Below, piece by piece: positions 54,685 to 64,000 of a stretch of DNA of 64,000 nucleotides. The stretch's first letter is position 1; each line of letters begins with the position of its first letter. The translations under genes and the position numbers were made by a program. The stretch covers positions 124,001 to 188,000 of the forward strand of contig JAPZLL010000042.1 of the NCBI GenBank assembly GCA_036250225.1, in the 5' to 3' direction. Under the pieces are notes generated by a model. The model saw only the letters and a list, made by a program, of their open reading frames with translations. It was not told the DNA's origin and made no database searches. Origin of the DNA: Cercophora sp. LCS_1. Its lineage: Eukaryota; Ascomycota; Sordariomycetes; Sordariales; Lasiosphaeriaceae.

Positions 54685-56013
54685 TCATCTTCCTGTTCGC
54701 GCCAAAAGCTCGGCGATGACCAGCTCGACGCGCCTCAACGAATCCATCTCTTCATTTTCCCTCTTCAGCTCCAGTGCCCTCGCCTTGTACCCTGGATTTC
54801 CCAGAACCTTGTCCACACCGTCCCTGATCTGTTGCTCACTCGGCATCCGAGCCCGCAAGTTGACAGCCACGCCGCAGTACTCTGCCCGATTCGACACCTC
54901 GGCCTTATCTTCATCCACGCCGGCAACCACCATGGGCGTCCCATTCATGATGCCATGCATGAACCCATTATACCCCGCATTCGTCACGAAAACATCGGTA
55001 TGCGGCAACATGACATCATACGGCAAATAGTCCACCACAATCGCGTTCCTCGGCACCTCACCCTCCAACTCGGCACCCCTTTTGCCCAGCGTCGCAACAA
55101 CAATGAAATCCTCTCTGTCGGCCAACGCCCTCAGTGTGGGGAGAATCATCTCATCGTACCCCAGCCTGACGGTCCCCTGCGTGGCAAAGACCACCTTTTT
55201 GTTTCCCTTGTTCTCAATCCTGTTCCACCACTCGGGGAACGTCCAATCCGCCGCTGCCTTCTTCAGCGGCAATCCCCCGATATATCGCACCCTGTCACTC
55301 TTCTTCCTCGGGTACTCGGTACTCTCACTTGTAGGGAAAAGTGTTACATCACCCATTTCGACCCAGACTGAAAAGATATTGCCCTCGACCCGTCCATTGC
55401 ACCCCAGCTTCTCCAAAATCCCATTTAGATAGCCATGCGCCCCCTCATGCTCCTGTTTCATCCGCTCGTACACAGCCCTCCACAGCGCCTTATTCTCTTC
55501 AGTGGGGATATACTCCATCCCCGGCCCAAAGGGCGGCAGTCCGTCCTCCCACGCGAGATTGTTACTCGTCGAGACGTTCACCACCGGCGGGACTTTATCG
55601 AATCCCCGAGGCAGCGGTGCACCGTAGTAAAACGGCATGAGACCTTGATACAGCATCTCATGCAGGATGATGATCTCGGACCCGGGATTTTCGTCTCTTG
55701 CGCGCGAGAGAGTGTTGCTCAGGAGGTGGTGATGGGGGAGGGTCGAGTCGAAAAAGACGTGGCACATGTCGCTTATCATGCGGGCAGCCACATCGGTGAT
55801 TTGGTCGCGGGCGATGAGGTACGCCTCGGGGATATCGTAGGGGTTTTCGACGTAGACGAGCCCCGAGGAGGTGATGGCGGTTTTGTACGAGGGAGAGGCG
55901 ATGTAGTAGACTTTGTGGCCTTGGGAGACGAGGTGGGATGCGATTTGGAGGGGGCCGTTGGTGTGCCCTGAGGCCGGGAAGGAGGCTGCTACTATGACTG
56001 GCTTGGAAGACAT
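54685..56013 (-). CDS. UDP-glycosyltransferase-like protein (GT1 family)
   Basis: One exon, 442 residues from MSSKPVIVAASFPASGHTNG; an upstream in-frame ATG at 56319 would add a long low-complexity stretch and is less likely. The N terminus PASGHTNGPLQIASHLVSQG has the GT1 pattern GH..P...A..L...GH. Later, KKVVFATQGTVRLGYDEM marks the start of the nucleotide-sugar domain. VDYLPYDVMLPHTDVFVTNA and GYNGFMHGIMNGTPMVV are the donor-binding motif with the usual HGG-like G...GI..G.P. Family members glycosylate lipids, polyketides or xenobiotics. It follows RFC3 tail to tail only in position; no cluster partners are obvious. Confidence 0.85.
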   Translation of the reverse strand: MSSKPVIVAASFPASGHTNGPLQIASHLVSQGHKVYYIASPSYKTAITSSGLVYVENPYDIPEAYLIARDQITDVAARMISDMCHVFFDSTLPHHHLLSNTLSRARDENPGSEIIILHEMLYQGLMPFYYGAPLPRGFDKVPPVVNVSTSNNLAWEDGLPPFGPGMEYIPTEENKALWRAVYERMKQEHEGAHGYLNGILEKLGCNGRVEGNIFSVWVEMGDVTLFPTSESTEYPRKKSDRVRYIGGLPLKKAAADWTFPEWWNRIENKGNKKVVFATQGTVRLGYDEMILPTLRALADREDFIVVATLGKRGAELEGEVPRNAIVVDYLPYDVMLPHTDVFVTNAGYNGFMHGIMNGTPMVVAGVDEDKAEVSNRAEYCGVAVNLRARMPSEQQIRDGVDKVLGNPGYKARALELKRENEEMDSLRRVELVIAELLARTGR

Positions 56014-57235
56014 ACCGATGAGCTTGGGGTGTTGAGGTAATCTGTTTGCTGGAGATGGTTGGGTTTGAAATCGCATTGCCGAGGGTTTCGAGGTTTTGTG
56101 GTCGTGGTCGGCGGCGCATCTCAGAGTACATATAGGGAGATGGGTTGTGTCCGTAGCCCTACAGTTTCCCTCGGAGGCTAGCGTTCCAGTCACTGAACCC
56201 GACATCCTGCCCCACGACTGGACCGGCTCGTTTTGCTCGTGGTTCTCCGAGCGGTGAGAAAATGTGGCCTCTGTGCCGCGCGGTTCGGCCGCCGGTCCAT
56301 GGTTGTTGGATGACGCCATGTGCGATGGAATCCCGGTTGCACTTGCCAGCGTTTGTCGTCCGCCGGTCTGTTCGCATGAGACTAAGGACAGCTGCGTGGG
56401 TACCTATGCAAGTGGACCTGTGCTTCCACGTCTGGCGACTTTCTCGGATCTCGGGCAGCGAGTTGTCCGGCGATGCATAGTCAGCCGCGCGGGAACACCC
56501 CTGCCTCTGCACTCCTGGTCATACCTATATCTATCTGACCTGCACGGCTGAGGCGCGGGCAGCATCGGACCTGATGGCATGGATATACGGGCCAATCCAA
56601 CCCACAGATTATCTCCTTAATACTTGGCTGGCAATTCAATAATGTTGATACGGAATAAGCACTCCCGACGAGGTGGTGGTGACTGTTCCAGGCCGCGATG
56701 GTGGTGGCGCCGAGGCCACTTTTGGTGGGCATTAGACGGGTGGTGTTGTCGAGGGAGGAGTAAAGGAGGGGGTAGCTTGGGGCGTCGAATTCATCGGGAT
56801 CTGTGGAGGGGAGGAGGGTCGTTGGGGAGGTTGTGACGGCGTGTGGCCAGGGATCACCTTGGAGCGGGCGGGTGTGGATTGTGATGGGGATTTTGGTGGT
56901 TTGAGGAGTCTGGGTTGGGAGGACTCTCGCGAGGGCTTTGCGGGCGCCCTTATCGACGTCGTTAAAAGCAGGGTTGAGGTAGTTCAGGATTCTAGACTCT
57001 GGAGGTTTGTCTCTGGTACTTGAACGAGTTGTTACGTCTTGAGGATTGGATTGGACACCTTATCGTTCGTTGAGTCGGCATGAGTGACTCATCCCAGTCC
57101 TTCTTGCTGTGGGTTTGAATGATTAGGGCCGCTTCGGACTTTGCACTCGCAGCCTGTGGTGAGTCACCAACGTGTCGAATTAAAAGCACCGATGTACTGA
57201 TGGGCTAGAATTCTCGGTGGAACATGGCTAGCATT

Positions 57236-57277
<42 letters not shown>

Positions 57278-58616
57278 AACTTTACTACCACTTTCGGGGT
57301 TTTTGGCTGTTCTTTTTATCAACGTTAAGTTTATTTAGACATCCGTGATCCCTAGGTGGCTAAATGTCTGGTGTCCTCACCTCTTTGTGTGAGGACGATG
57401 ACAGTAACCAGCGTTTTGAGACCTGGCGCCATGGCATACCGACTTGGCTCGAGCGTTTGAGGTCGCCCACCGTGTCCTGATCGTCTGCTTTGTCAACGCC
57501 GCCAATGAAGTATGTCGTTGGCTCACCTACGATACTTGCAGCCCGTAAATGACGTCATCGCCAGCAGCGCGACGGCGCGTAACTAGCAGTGTGATCTCAG
57601 CTTTCCACGCAAACAAATGGACCCCGCCGTTTGTTGCGATGGGTGGGGGCTAGTGGAGAGCAAATATCGGGCTGTCAGCCAGCTGCCAGCGACGACAAGA
57701 ATGGTGGGGGGCGATGATGCAGGCGAACAACCCAACACAGCAGGAACGACTCTCAACACCGCTCACGGCTTCCACAGCATCAACTGCCCCTCGACAACTT
57801 CACATTGGTGGCTGATACGATCCTTTGTCAATGTCTTATTCGCAGCCGAAGGTCGAGCCCACGTCTCGGGTTCTCGGGCAATCCACGATCCCATTTGCCA
57901 GCAAACAAGCCGTCCTGTCGGGTGGCTCCCTTGGTTATCCAGCAAACTAGAGCCTTGGCGTTTCGTGATGGAAGCTCCACCGCCCGGAATTCGGCCACCT
58001 CAGTCGTCCCATCCCAGTGGGACATGCTACCCTGACGGAGCCACCAGTTCGCGGTTCATTTGGTAAAAGACCCAAGGCCCTCTCAAGAGAACCGCGCGCC
58101 CACTCGATCCGGCGACGAAACCCACCAGCCTGGATATTGCGCGATCCTTCGCGCGATCTCGCTACGCATTTCTTCCCACGTGTCGTCCACTGCCAATCGC
58201 CAGGAGCGTTATTAAATGCCGAGGAGGGCGCACCGGATTGCTCAGTACGACCCCCCACACGACCACTGCCATCGGTGGGTAGCATCTGGCGGCCGTCTTG
58301 GGCAAGAGAGGTGAATCCGGCTTGGCCCGTCGCAATCCGCCGGCCTAGTCGAGATTGGACGGTATGCGCATTAACCTCATTGAGATTTAGGACCACGCTC
58401 CGTCCGCTAAACTCGCGACTCCATCCTTGCCCATCACCAAATGGCCCCTCTTGAACCACGCGCTAGATCCCCACTGCCCGTTGGTCCCGGTGGGTCGGCC
58501 CTCCAGGCACCGGGCATTTTTCATAGAAAAATGGAACGTCGCCCACGCTTCGGGAGTCGACTCGAGTCCTCACGCTCGCTCCGCCTCTCGTTTGTTTCTC
58601 AAACCCCCGGAACACC
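56014..58616. other. long intergenic region
   Basis: About 2.6 kb. Frames on both strands carry no motif and no splice pattern. It includes a T25/A15 homopolymer junction at 57237-57276 and a small inverted repeat (GTCCTCAC at 57373-57380 with GTGAGGAC at 57389-57396). The last 300 bp are the promoter of the secreted oxidase. Confidence 0.5.
57237..57276. repeat. T25-A15 homopolymer junction
   Basis: Twenty-five T followed directly by fifteen A. It can fold back on itself and is prone to slippage and sequencing error; length is uncertain. Confidence 0.7.
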
Positions 58617-60608
58617 ATGTTTGGGTCTTTCGCCAAGGCCGCCGTGCTGGCTGGCCTCGTGCAGGCGTCGTTCGGTTATGTTGTCGAGCGCCAGGTCGAA
58701 GAATCCACGGAGGCTGCCCTTGAGAGCACCCTCCTCGGTGGCGGTTCCGGCTTCGGCTCGGTGAGCCGGCTCGACTGGTCTGATGTGGCGCCTCTCCGGC
58801 CCTACACGGCCAATGGCAAGAACTACGGCTGCAAGTGCTACCCCGGCGAGTCTTGCTGGCCAGCGGCAAACAAGTGGAATCAGCTCAACCAGACCGTTGG
58901 CGGCAGACTGAGTGTCCACATCCCTCCCGGCGCTGCTTGCCACAACACGTTCCAGGGTCCCTTTGGCACTGTCAACACCTATAACGCCGCCGCCTGCGCT
59001 GATGTCCAGGCGAACTGGGCCAACGAGGCCTGGACGTAAGCGCCCTTTCCTGTTTGCATGATTGACAGCCGCTAACCATCTGGCAGTGTCGCAAAGCCTG
59101 CTGCTGCCTTGTGGACGTACTTCACTAACGACACCTGCCGTCCCACTGAGAACCCCAGCGATCCCTGCACGCTCGGCTACTACGGCGTCTACGTGATCAA
59201 GGCCACCACCAAGGCCCACATCAAGGCCGGCGTCGACTTTGCGCGCAAGAACAACGTTCGTTTGATCATCCGCAACACCGGCCACGACTTCATTGGCCGC
59301 AGCACCGGCTTCGGCTCCCTCGTCATCAACACCAACTCGTTCCAGGACATCCAGTGGATCAACAGCTACTCGGGTCCCGGCAACTACGTCGGTGGTGCTG
59401 TCAAGATTGCTGCCGGTGTCCAGGGCCGCACCATCTTGACCGCCGGTCATGCCCGCAACCCGCCCGTCGTCATTGTCACCGGCGAGTGCCCCACTGTCGG
59501 CATTGCTGGTGGTTTCATCCAGGGTGGTGGGCATGGCCCGTGGACCACCCTCAAGGGTCTCTGTACGTTTCCATTTCCCGGTGCTTGTGTTTTCACGCTA
59601 ACCTCTGCAGCCGCTGACAACGTCCTCGCCTTTGAGGCCATCACTGCCTCTGGCCAGTATGTCAACGCCAATCCGCAGGAGAACCCTGACCTCTTCCACT
59701 CCCTCAAGGGCGGTGGCCCGGCCTCGTTCGCCGTCATCACCTCGATGACCGTCAAGACCTTCCCTGACGTTGCCTCCGCCGGCGCCGAGTTCCACCTCAA
59801 CAGCACCCACACCTTCGACATGGATCTCTGGTGGGAGGGCGTCAGGTCATTCCACAAGTACTCCAACCACTTTGTCGACAACGGCCTCTACGTCTACTTT
59901 GAGATGTTCACCTTCACCCTCCGTATCCGTCCCTTTGTTGCCATTGGCAAGACATCCACCCAGCTCCAGGCCATTGTCCAGCCATTCCTGAACGAGCTCG
60001 ACACCCTCGGTCTCACTTACGAGTGGACCGTCAAGGACTTCCCCACCTTCTTCGATCTGTACAACGATCTCTTTGAGGAGGAGGCATCTGGAAACAGCGC
60101 TCTCACGGGCGGGTGGATGTTTGACCACACCGATGTTGCCACCCGCAACGATGACATCATTGATGCCTTCAAGACTGTTCTGTCCGTTCCCAACAGGCCT
60201 GACGTCTTCAGCTTCATGATTGGCCACTTGTTCAACCCCGGATATGGCGCCCCTGTCTCCAACAGCGCCACCCACCCTGCGTGGAGGAACGCCACTGACT
60301 TTGTCATCACTGCGGTCGTCGTGCCCCCTGGCAGCTCCCTGGCGTACAAGGCCGACCTCCAGAACGTCCTGACCAACACCATTGACCAGGCCCTGAGGGA
60401 CGCCAGCCAGAGCGGCTGCACCTATGTCAACGAGGCCGACCCGTACCAGAACAACTGGCAGCAGCACTTCTGGGGTAGCGAGTATCCCCAGCTGCAGCAG
60501 AGGAGGAGCAAGTGGGATCCAAAGGGTATCTTCTATGCCGTTGCCACGCCCGGCACTGAGAGCTGGGAGGTCATCGAGGATGGCACCAAGCTGTGCAAGG
60601 TTCTTTGA
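58617..60608 (+). CDS. secreted FAD-linked oxidase, VAO family
   Basis: Three exons (58617-59035, 59087-59562, 59611-60608) close at 630 residues. A signal peptide (MFGSFAKAAVLAGLVQAS) precedes a Cys-containing segment CKCYPGESCWPAANKWNQLN, typical for secreted isoamyl-alcohol-oxidase/MreA-type enzymes. The FAD domain shows KNNVRLIIRNTGHDFIGRST, with the His that usually carries the covalent FAD, and GGFIQGGGHGPW. The second domain has HSLKGGGPASFAVITSMTVK. The C terminus has the BBE-like segment NNWQQHFWGSEYPQL..WDP.GIFYA. Several N-glycosylation sites agree with secretion. It likely oxidises a small alcohol or secondary metabolite outside the cell; the substrate is unknown. Confidence 0.93.
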
Positions 60609-60882
60609 GTGACTCCAAGAAACATCTTTCGGGGATGCGAGTAGAGAAAACGAATGCAAAAGAAATTCCAAGAGACCGAGCGACCCCTGAGATGTGAAAT
60701 CGTCAACAGTTTTACCTCCCTACATGTAGCAAGGATGATCGTTCGACATCCATCCTTGGTGTTGAGGATCCACGTTGCTGATCGTACTGCAAATACCAAG
60801 CAAAGTATTTCCAGCACCACCTTCGATGTCGTACCCACATGCGGAGATGGGGAGATCTGCTCCCCTTCTATCCAACCAACCT

Positions 60883-61430
60883 TCATAACCGAATCGTGAT
60901 CAGACGGCTCCGGGTAGTCACTATCGGAGTCCCATCCCCGTCGCCATGCAAATCTACAAAGCTATCATGCTCACGCTCAGGCCCACGTTCATGCCCAGAC
61001 GCAATTTGGGTATAAAACCGGTTTTCGGGGTGCATGTGTTGTAGTGTCTTCTGCTGGGTTTTCGTAAATGCCGTTTGGATGCCCAAGATCCTATAGCCGT
61101 ACAGGAGATCGGGGCGTGGCTGTGGGAGGGCATAGGGTGCATCGGGGCAAGTGGGTATAAGATAGCGGGGCATAGGCGTTTCAAACTCGACAAACAGCTC
61201 TGGCAGCGGTGTAACAGGAAAGAGGTCCGGGGCTAGGCAGAGTCGAATTGATGCCTCGTTACCGCCGTACGTGCCCGGACCATCCAGTTTGTCCTTCATA
61301 GCAGCCAGAGTTGCGGGGGCGGAGCCACAGCGAGGATCTGGTTTGTAACGAGAGCCACGCCGTGTGGGAGGGCGTGGGACGGGAGCTGAAAGTGGATGCC
61401 GTTGGGTTCCAGGCAGCCTGTGCGGTAGCC
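60883..61430 (-). pseudogene. DUF7924-like domain remnant
   Basis: The minus frame reads RYKPDPRCGSAPATLAAMKD, then PMPRYLIPTCPDAPYALPQP, RPDLLYGYRILGIQTAFTKT and HPENRFY before losing family pattern and stopping at 60883. The RPDLLYGY and F(T)..Q...L...HPE blocks resemble the start of the fungal DUF7924 domain, a nuclease-fold-like module. The second half with the catalytic-looking strand is absent. Upstream the frame hits a stop near 61450, and a neighbouring frame starting with MVRRSARLQRQPA may be the original N terminus out of phase. Probably a truncated relic. Confidence 0.45.
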
Positions 61431-61977
61431 CCTGCTGCGCGCGTCGTTCATATCGAGGTCGTAGCTATCGTTTTGGTGTTTGTGAACAGGGTCTTGGTGG
61501 TCGGGGTCAAGGTCACCGCCGTGTTTATTGCGGCTGGAGCTGGCGGGCTTGTTGCCGTCTTTGTGGGTAGACGTCGAAGTAGTCGTTGGCGACGCTGGCT
61601 GGCGTTGCAGCCGGGCGGAACGGCGTACCATGGTTTCGGTGTTTCTGGGGCCTTCTGTCTCGCGTTTCTCTGTTTGCCTGTCTCGCAATTCGTGGCATCT
61701 TGTCTCGTGGCATTTTATGTTCGCAAGACAAACGCAGTCGCGCCTTAAAGAGGTCAAAGAAGTCGAGGGAGTAATGGAGGGCAATGGAAGTATTGAAAAG
61801 GAAAAAAAACCAGCCAATGGGAGCGCAAGGTCGAAAATGGTTCGAAACGCCACGCCGGATCGGGAGGGACGGTGGGTGCAAAATAATAATAACAACCCCC
61901 CCAACAATCGCGATGCTTGCACTCTTTTCTCCTTTCACCACACAACCACGCCATTGTGGTTCGACATCTGCTTCGCA

Positions 61978-64000
61978 ATGGCGCCTCCCGCAATCCCCGA
62001 AATGGCGTCCCCCGCTGCAATTCTCGCAGCCAACGGCAACATTTCCCGGGCTTTCAACACCCTGTTGACCTCTGTGCGCTACGACAAGGACAACAAGGGC
62101 GATAAACATTTTGGGTCCAAACTGTTCAACGGCCCGCTCAAGAAGCCTTACTGCGCCTACTGTGGCGAAACCAAGAAGTTGTCAGCTTGCAATGGCTGCG
62201 GTGTCACGTACTATTGCGACACCACGCACCAGGGTCTACACTGGAAGGCTTGCTACCACAAGGAGGTCTGCCACGGCATCAAGCACGCTCGTGCCGACCT
62301 CGAGCGCGAGGAGGCCAAGCTGCCTGAGGGCATCTTTGAATTCGCTGTAAGTACTACCCAAAGGAATACCACCCAACGCTTCGATACATTATACGATGCT
62401 TTGGGATGATGGGCCATGTCTTGGAATAGTTTCCAAGTCTCTCTTCTCAGCGTCAGATGCCAAGTACCCTATGGCCTGAATGACCCCGAGCCCTTCTCTA
62501 GTAATCCCTGGCCCATCGAACAAACGCCTTGAATATTGAGCAGTGCCTCGCGATATTCGACATCTCTGTTTTCCAAATGGAGTACGCCTGGATTCGTTGT
62601 GAATGCTGTGCAGTTTACTGACCTATGCCAGGTCGGAAAGTTTTAGGAATGCTCCTCCATCACGAAGCCCTACCTCAAGGCACGCAAAAACTTCGCCGAA
62701 GCTCTCATCAACACCGACACCATTGATGGCGTCAAGGCCGGTCTCGACCACTTTATGGAAATGCTGCGTCTCGACCGCAAGGATACAAGCGACGTCCGAG
62801 ATCTCGTCCCCGGCCTCCTGATTCGTCTCGGCCGCGAGCAGGAGTGCTACGACTTTATCAAGTGGTGGTCCGTAACTGACCTCAAAACGTACGACTGGAA
62901 CAATACCTCGCTGCCGTACCAGGACATCAAGAATGCCGACGTGTTCGAGGGATACGAAGACCTCGTCAAGACTCAGCTGGCGCGCCTCCCCCACCTCTGC
63001 ATCCTCGCCCTTCTCAAGTTCCGCGTTGCCCTCGATCTCGACTCCGACACGGCCCTGCTCAGGAAGACCCGCCGCAACCTGCTCAAGTCCAAGCACACCA
63101 TGGGCGAAATTGCCGACAAGATCAGGGCACAGCGACTTCCAAGCGCTCAGGTCCGCGCCAAGGTCAACGCCGCAAAGGACCAACTTCTTGCGCTCGTTTG
63201 GTTGCTCGACACAATCAACCCGCGCGCTTGGTTCGGCTTTTTCGAGCTGGAGCCCAAGAACCTCCCCCGCCCACTGTACTGGAGTCCCCAGGGGTCCCAA
63301 GAGCAAGCCGACGCCATCTTGTACGCGTGCAGAGAAGCCTGGAGAGAAACATTCAGCGCCATTGCCTTCCTCGAGACCGTGGTTGCCAACTTCACCCACC
63401 CGTACACCGGTGGAGAGGGCGAGCGCAGGTCCGATCTGCCCAAGCTGCTCGGTATCGGCAAGACGTTCCCGACCGCCTTCACCCCTCCCGCAAAGACGAC
63501 GCCATTTGACCTGTACGCTGCCACCAGAGCCGGCTTCGTCTCGATGAAGGACCCCAAGAGCATCTTGCTCCTCACCGAGAGCAGCTACATGACCAAAGCC
63601 TGCGGCGGCTGGGCTGTCGTGTACGGTCCCAAAAAGATCATCGCCGGCGCCCTTGAGGATTTCGATTTCTCGGGCATGGAACAGCCCCCGAAAACGAATA
63701 CGCGCGTCGAGCTCCGCGGTGCCGTCGGCGCCTTGCGCATGAACGACTGGGCCAAGCAATACACCTCGCTCACCATCGCCACATCATCGCAATACGTCGT
63801 CGATGGCGCAACCCAGTGGGTCAAGGACTGGGTGCGCAAGGATTGGAAGATCAGCACCGGTAAGGTCAAGAACCGCGATCTCTGGAAGCTCCTCCTCGGC
63901 GACATTGAACTCTACGCCGAGCGCGGTCTCTCCGTCTCCTTTTGGCGTCTGCCCAAGCCGTTCGAGGAGGCGATCGCCGCGGCGCGCCATATCGACAACG
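61978..64000 (+). CDS. MYND zinc finger and RNase H-like fusion (partial, runs off window)
   Basis: Exon 1 (61978-62346) and exon 2 (from 62647, open to the window end) join in phase 0. The intron would be 300 nt, long for this genome, so a small extra exon is possible. A MYND finger lies at about 59-98: YCAYCGETKKLSACNGC, YYCDTTHQGLHWKACYHKEVC. A helical region follows (FAEALINTD, RLGREQECYDFIKWW). From about residue 430 an RNase H-like domain appears: LLLTESSYM, CGGWAVVYGPKK, RVELRGAVGALR, TIATSSQYVVDG, WVKDWVRKDWK, NRDLWKLLLGDI. Two catalytic positions differ from the usual TDGS and ATDS (E and S in place of D). The C terminus is outside the window. Confidence 0.75.

Noticed and set aside
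57237..57276. T25-A15 tract as a transposon tail or target site
   Set aside because: No element, flanking duplication or coding remnant was found next to it; may be a slippage or assembly artefact.
57373..57396. 8-bp inverted repeat GTCCTCAC/GTGAGGAC with 8-nt loop
   Set aside because: Perfect but short, in a gene-free region, with no T run or element boundary; could be chance.
58599..59534. 311-residue frame antisense to the secreted oxidase
   Set aside because: Crosses the real gene's intron without regard to it and shows only codon-bias shadow composition.
62623..63759. 378-residue frame antisense to the MYND-RNase H gene
   Set aside because: Complement of a well-supported coding exon.
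1..64000. CRISPR arrays, bacterial operons or intact transposons
   Set aside because: Introns throughout and fungal gene families show this is a eukaryotic nuclear region. I saw no spaced direct repeats, transposase or reverse transcriptase motifs, though remote relics could be missed without searches.

Overview
This window is nuclear DNA of a filamentous ascomycete (Pezizomycotina, probably Sordariomycetes; I cannot place it more finely). The signs are short introns of about 50-70 nt with GTRNGT donors, CTNAC branch points and YAG acceptors, a fused bifunctional tryptophan synthase, and families typical of filamentous fungi: PRM1, CFEM, HET, FunK1, NACHT/STAND, rhodopsin-like (PTH11-type) membrane proteins and secreted VAO-type oxidases. 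Exon joins below were worked out by hand and checked for reading-frame closure; where I say the frame closes, total exon length is a multiple of three.

Layout. 1-8 kb: a small secreted NTF2-like protein, relics of a berberine-bridge-type oxidoreductase and a secreted dienelactone hydrolase, a seven-helix membrane protein and a frameshifted small secreted protein. 8.2-21.8 kb is an accessory block: a NACHT-C2H2-EVH1-like STAND protein head to head with a RAD5/HLTF-type SNF2 ATPase, two small velvet-like proteins on either side of a C2H2/ubiquitin-like protein, and a large HET protein. 23.7-33.3 kb is conserved housekeeping: PRM1, TRP5, mitochondrial ribosomal protein bL28m, a coiled-coil orphan and mitochondrial aspartate aminotransferase. 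34-42.3 kb holds an orphan family of short coiled-coil proteins with an acidic MEVD motif: one intact gene, one broken gene and one mini-relic, around a CFEM gene, next to an unrelated repeat-containing orphan. 44-50.5 kb: an MFS transporter, an F-box protein, an initiator tRNA-Met, a tRNA-like element and a CorA-like membrane protein. 50.7-56 kb: a FunK1 kinase pseudogene, a SWIB-domain gene, RFC3 and a UDP-glycosyltransferase-like gene. 58.6-64 kb: a secreted VAO-family oxidase, a remnant resembling DUF7924 and a MYND-RNase H fusion that runs off the window.

How genes fit together. The 8-22 kb block brings together domain types found in fungal allorecognition and innate-immunity genes (NACHT, HET, C2H2, ubiquitin-like) with velvet-like regulators and a chromatin ATPase. 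It lies between unlinked small genes and core metabolism, which suggests an evolving accessory island. The strongest leads are the pair of mini-velvet genes, the STAND protein with an EVH1-like tail, the orphan MEVD family, the 3-nt and 10-nt micro-exons in aspartate aminotransferase, and the MYND-RNase H fusion with an altered active site.
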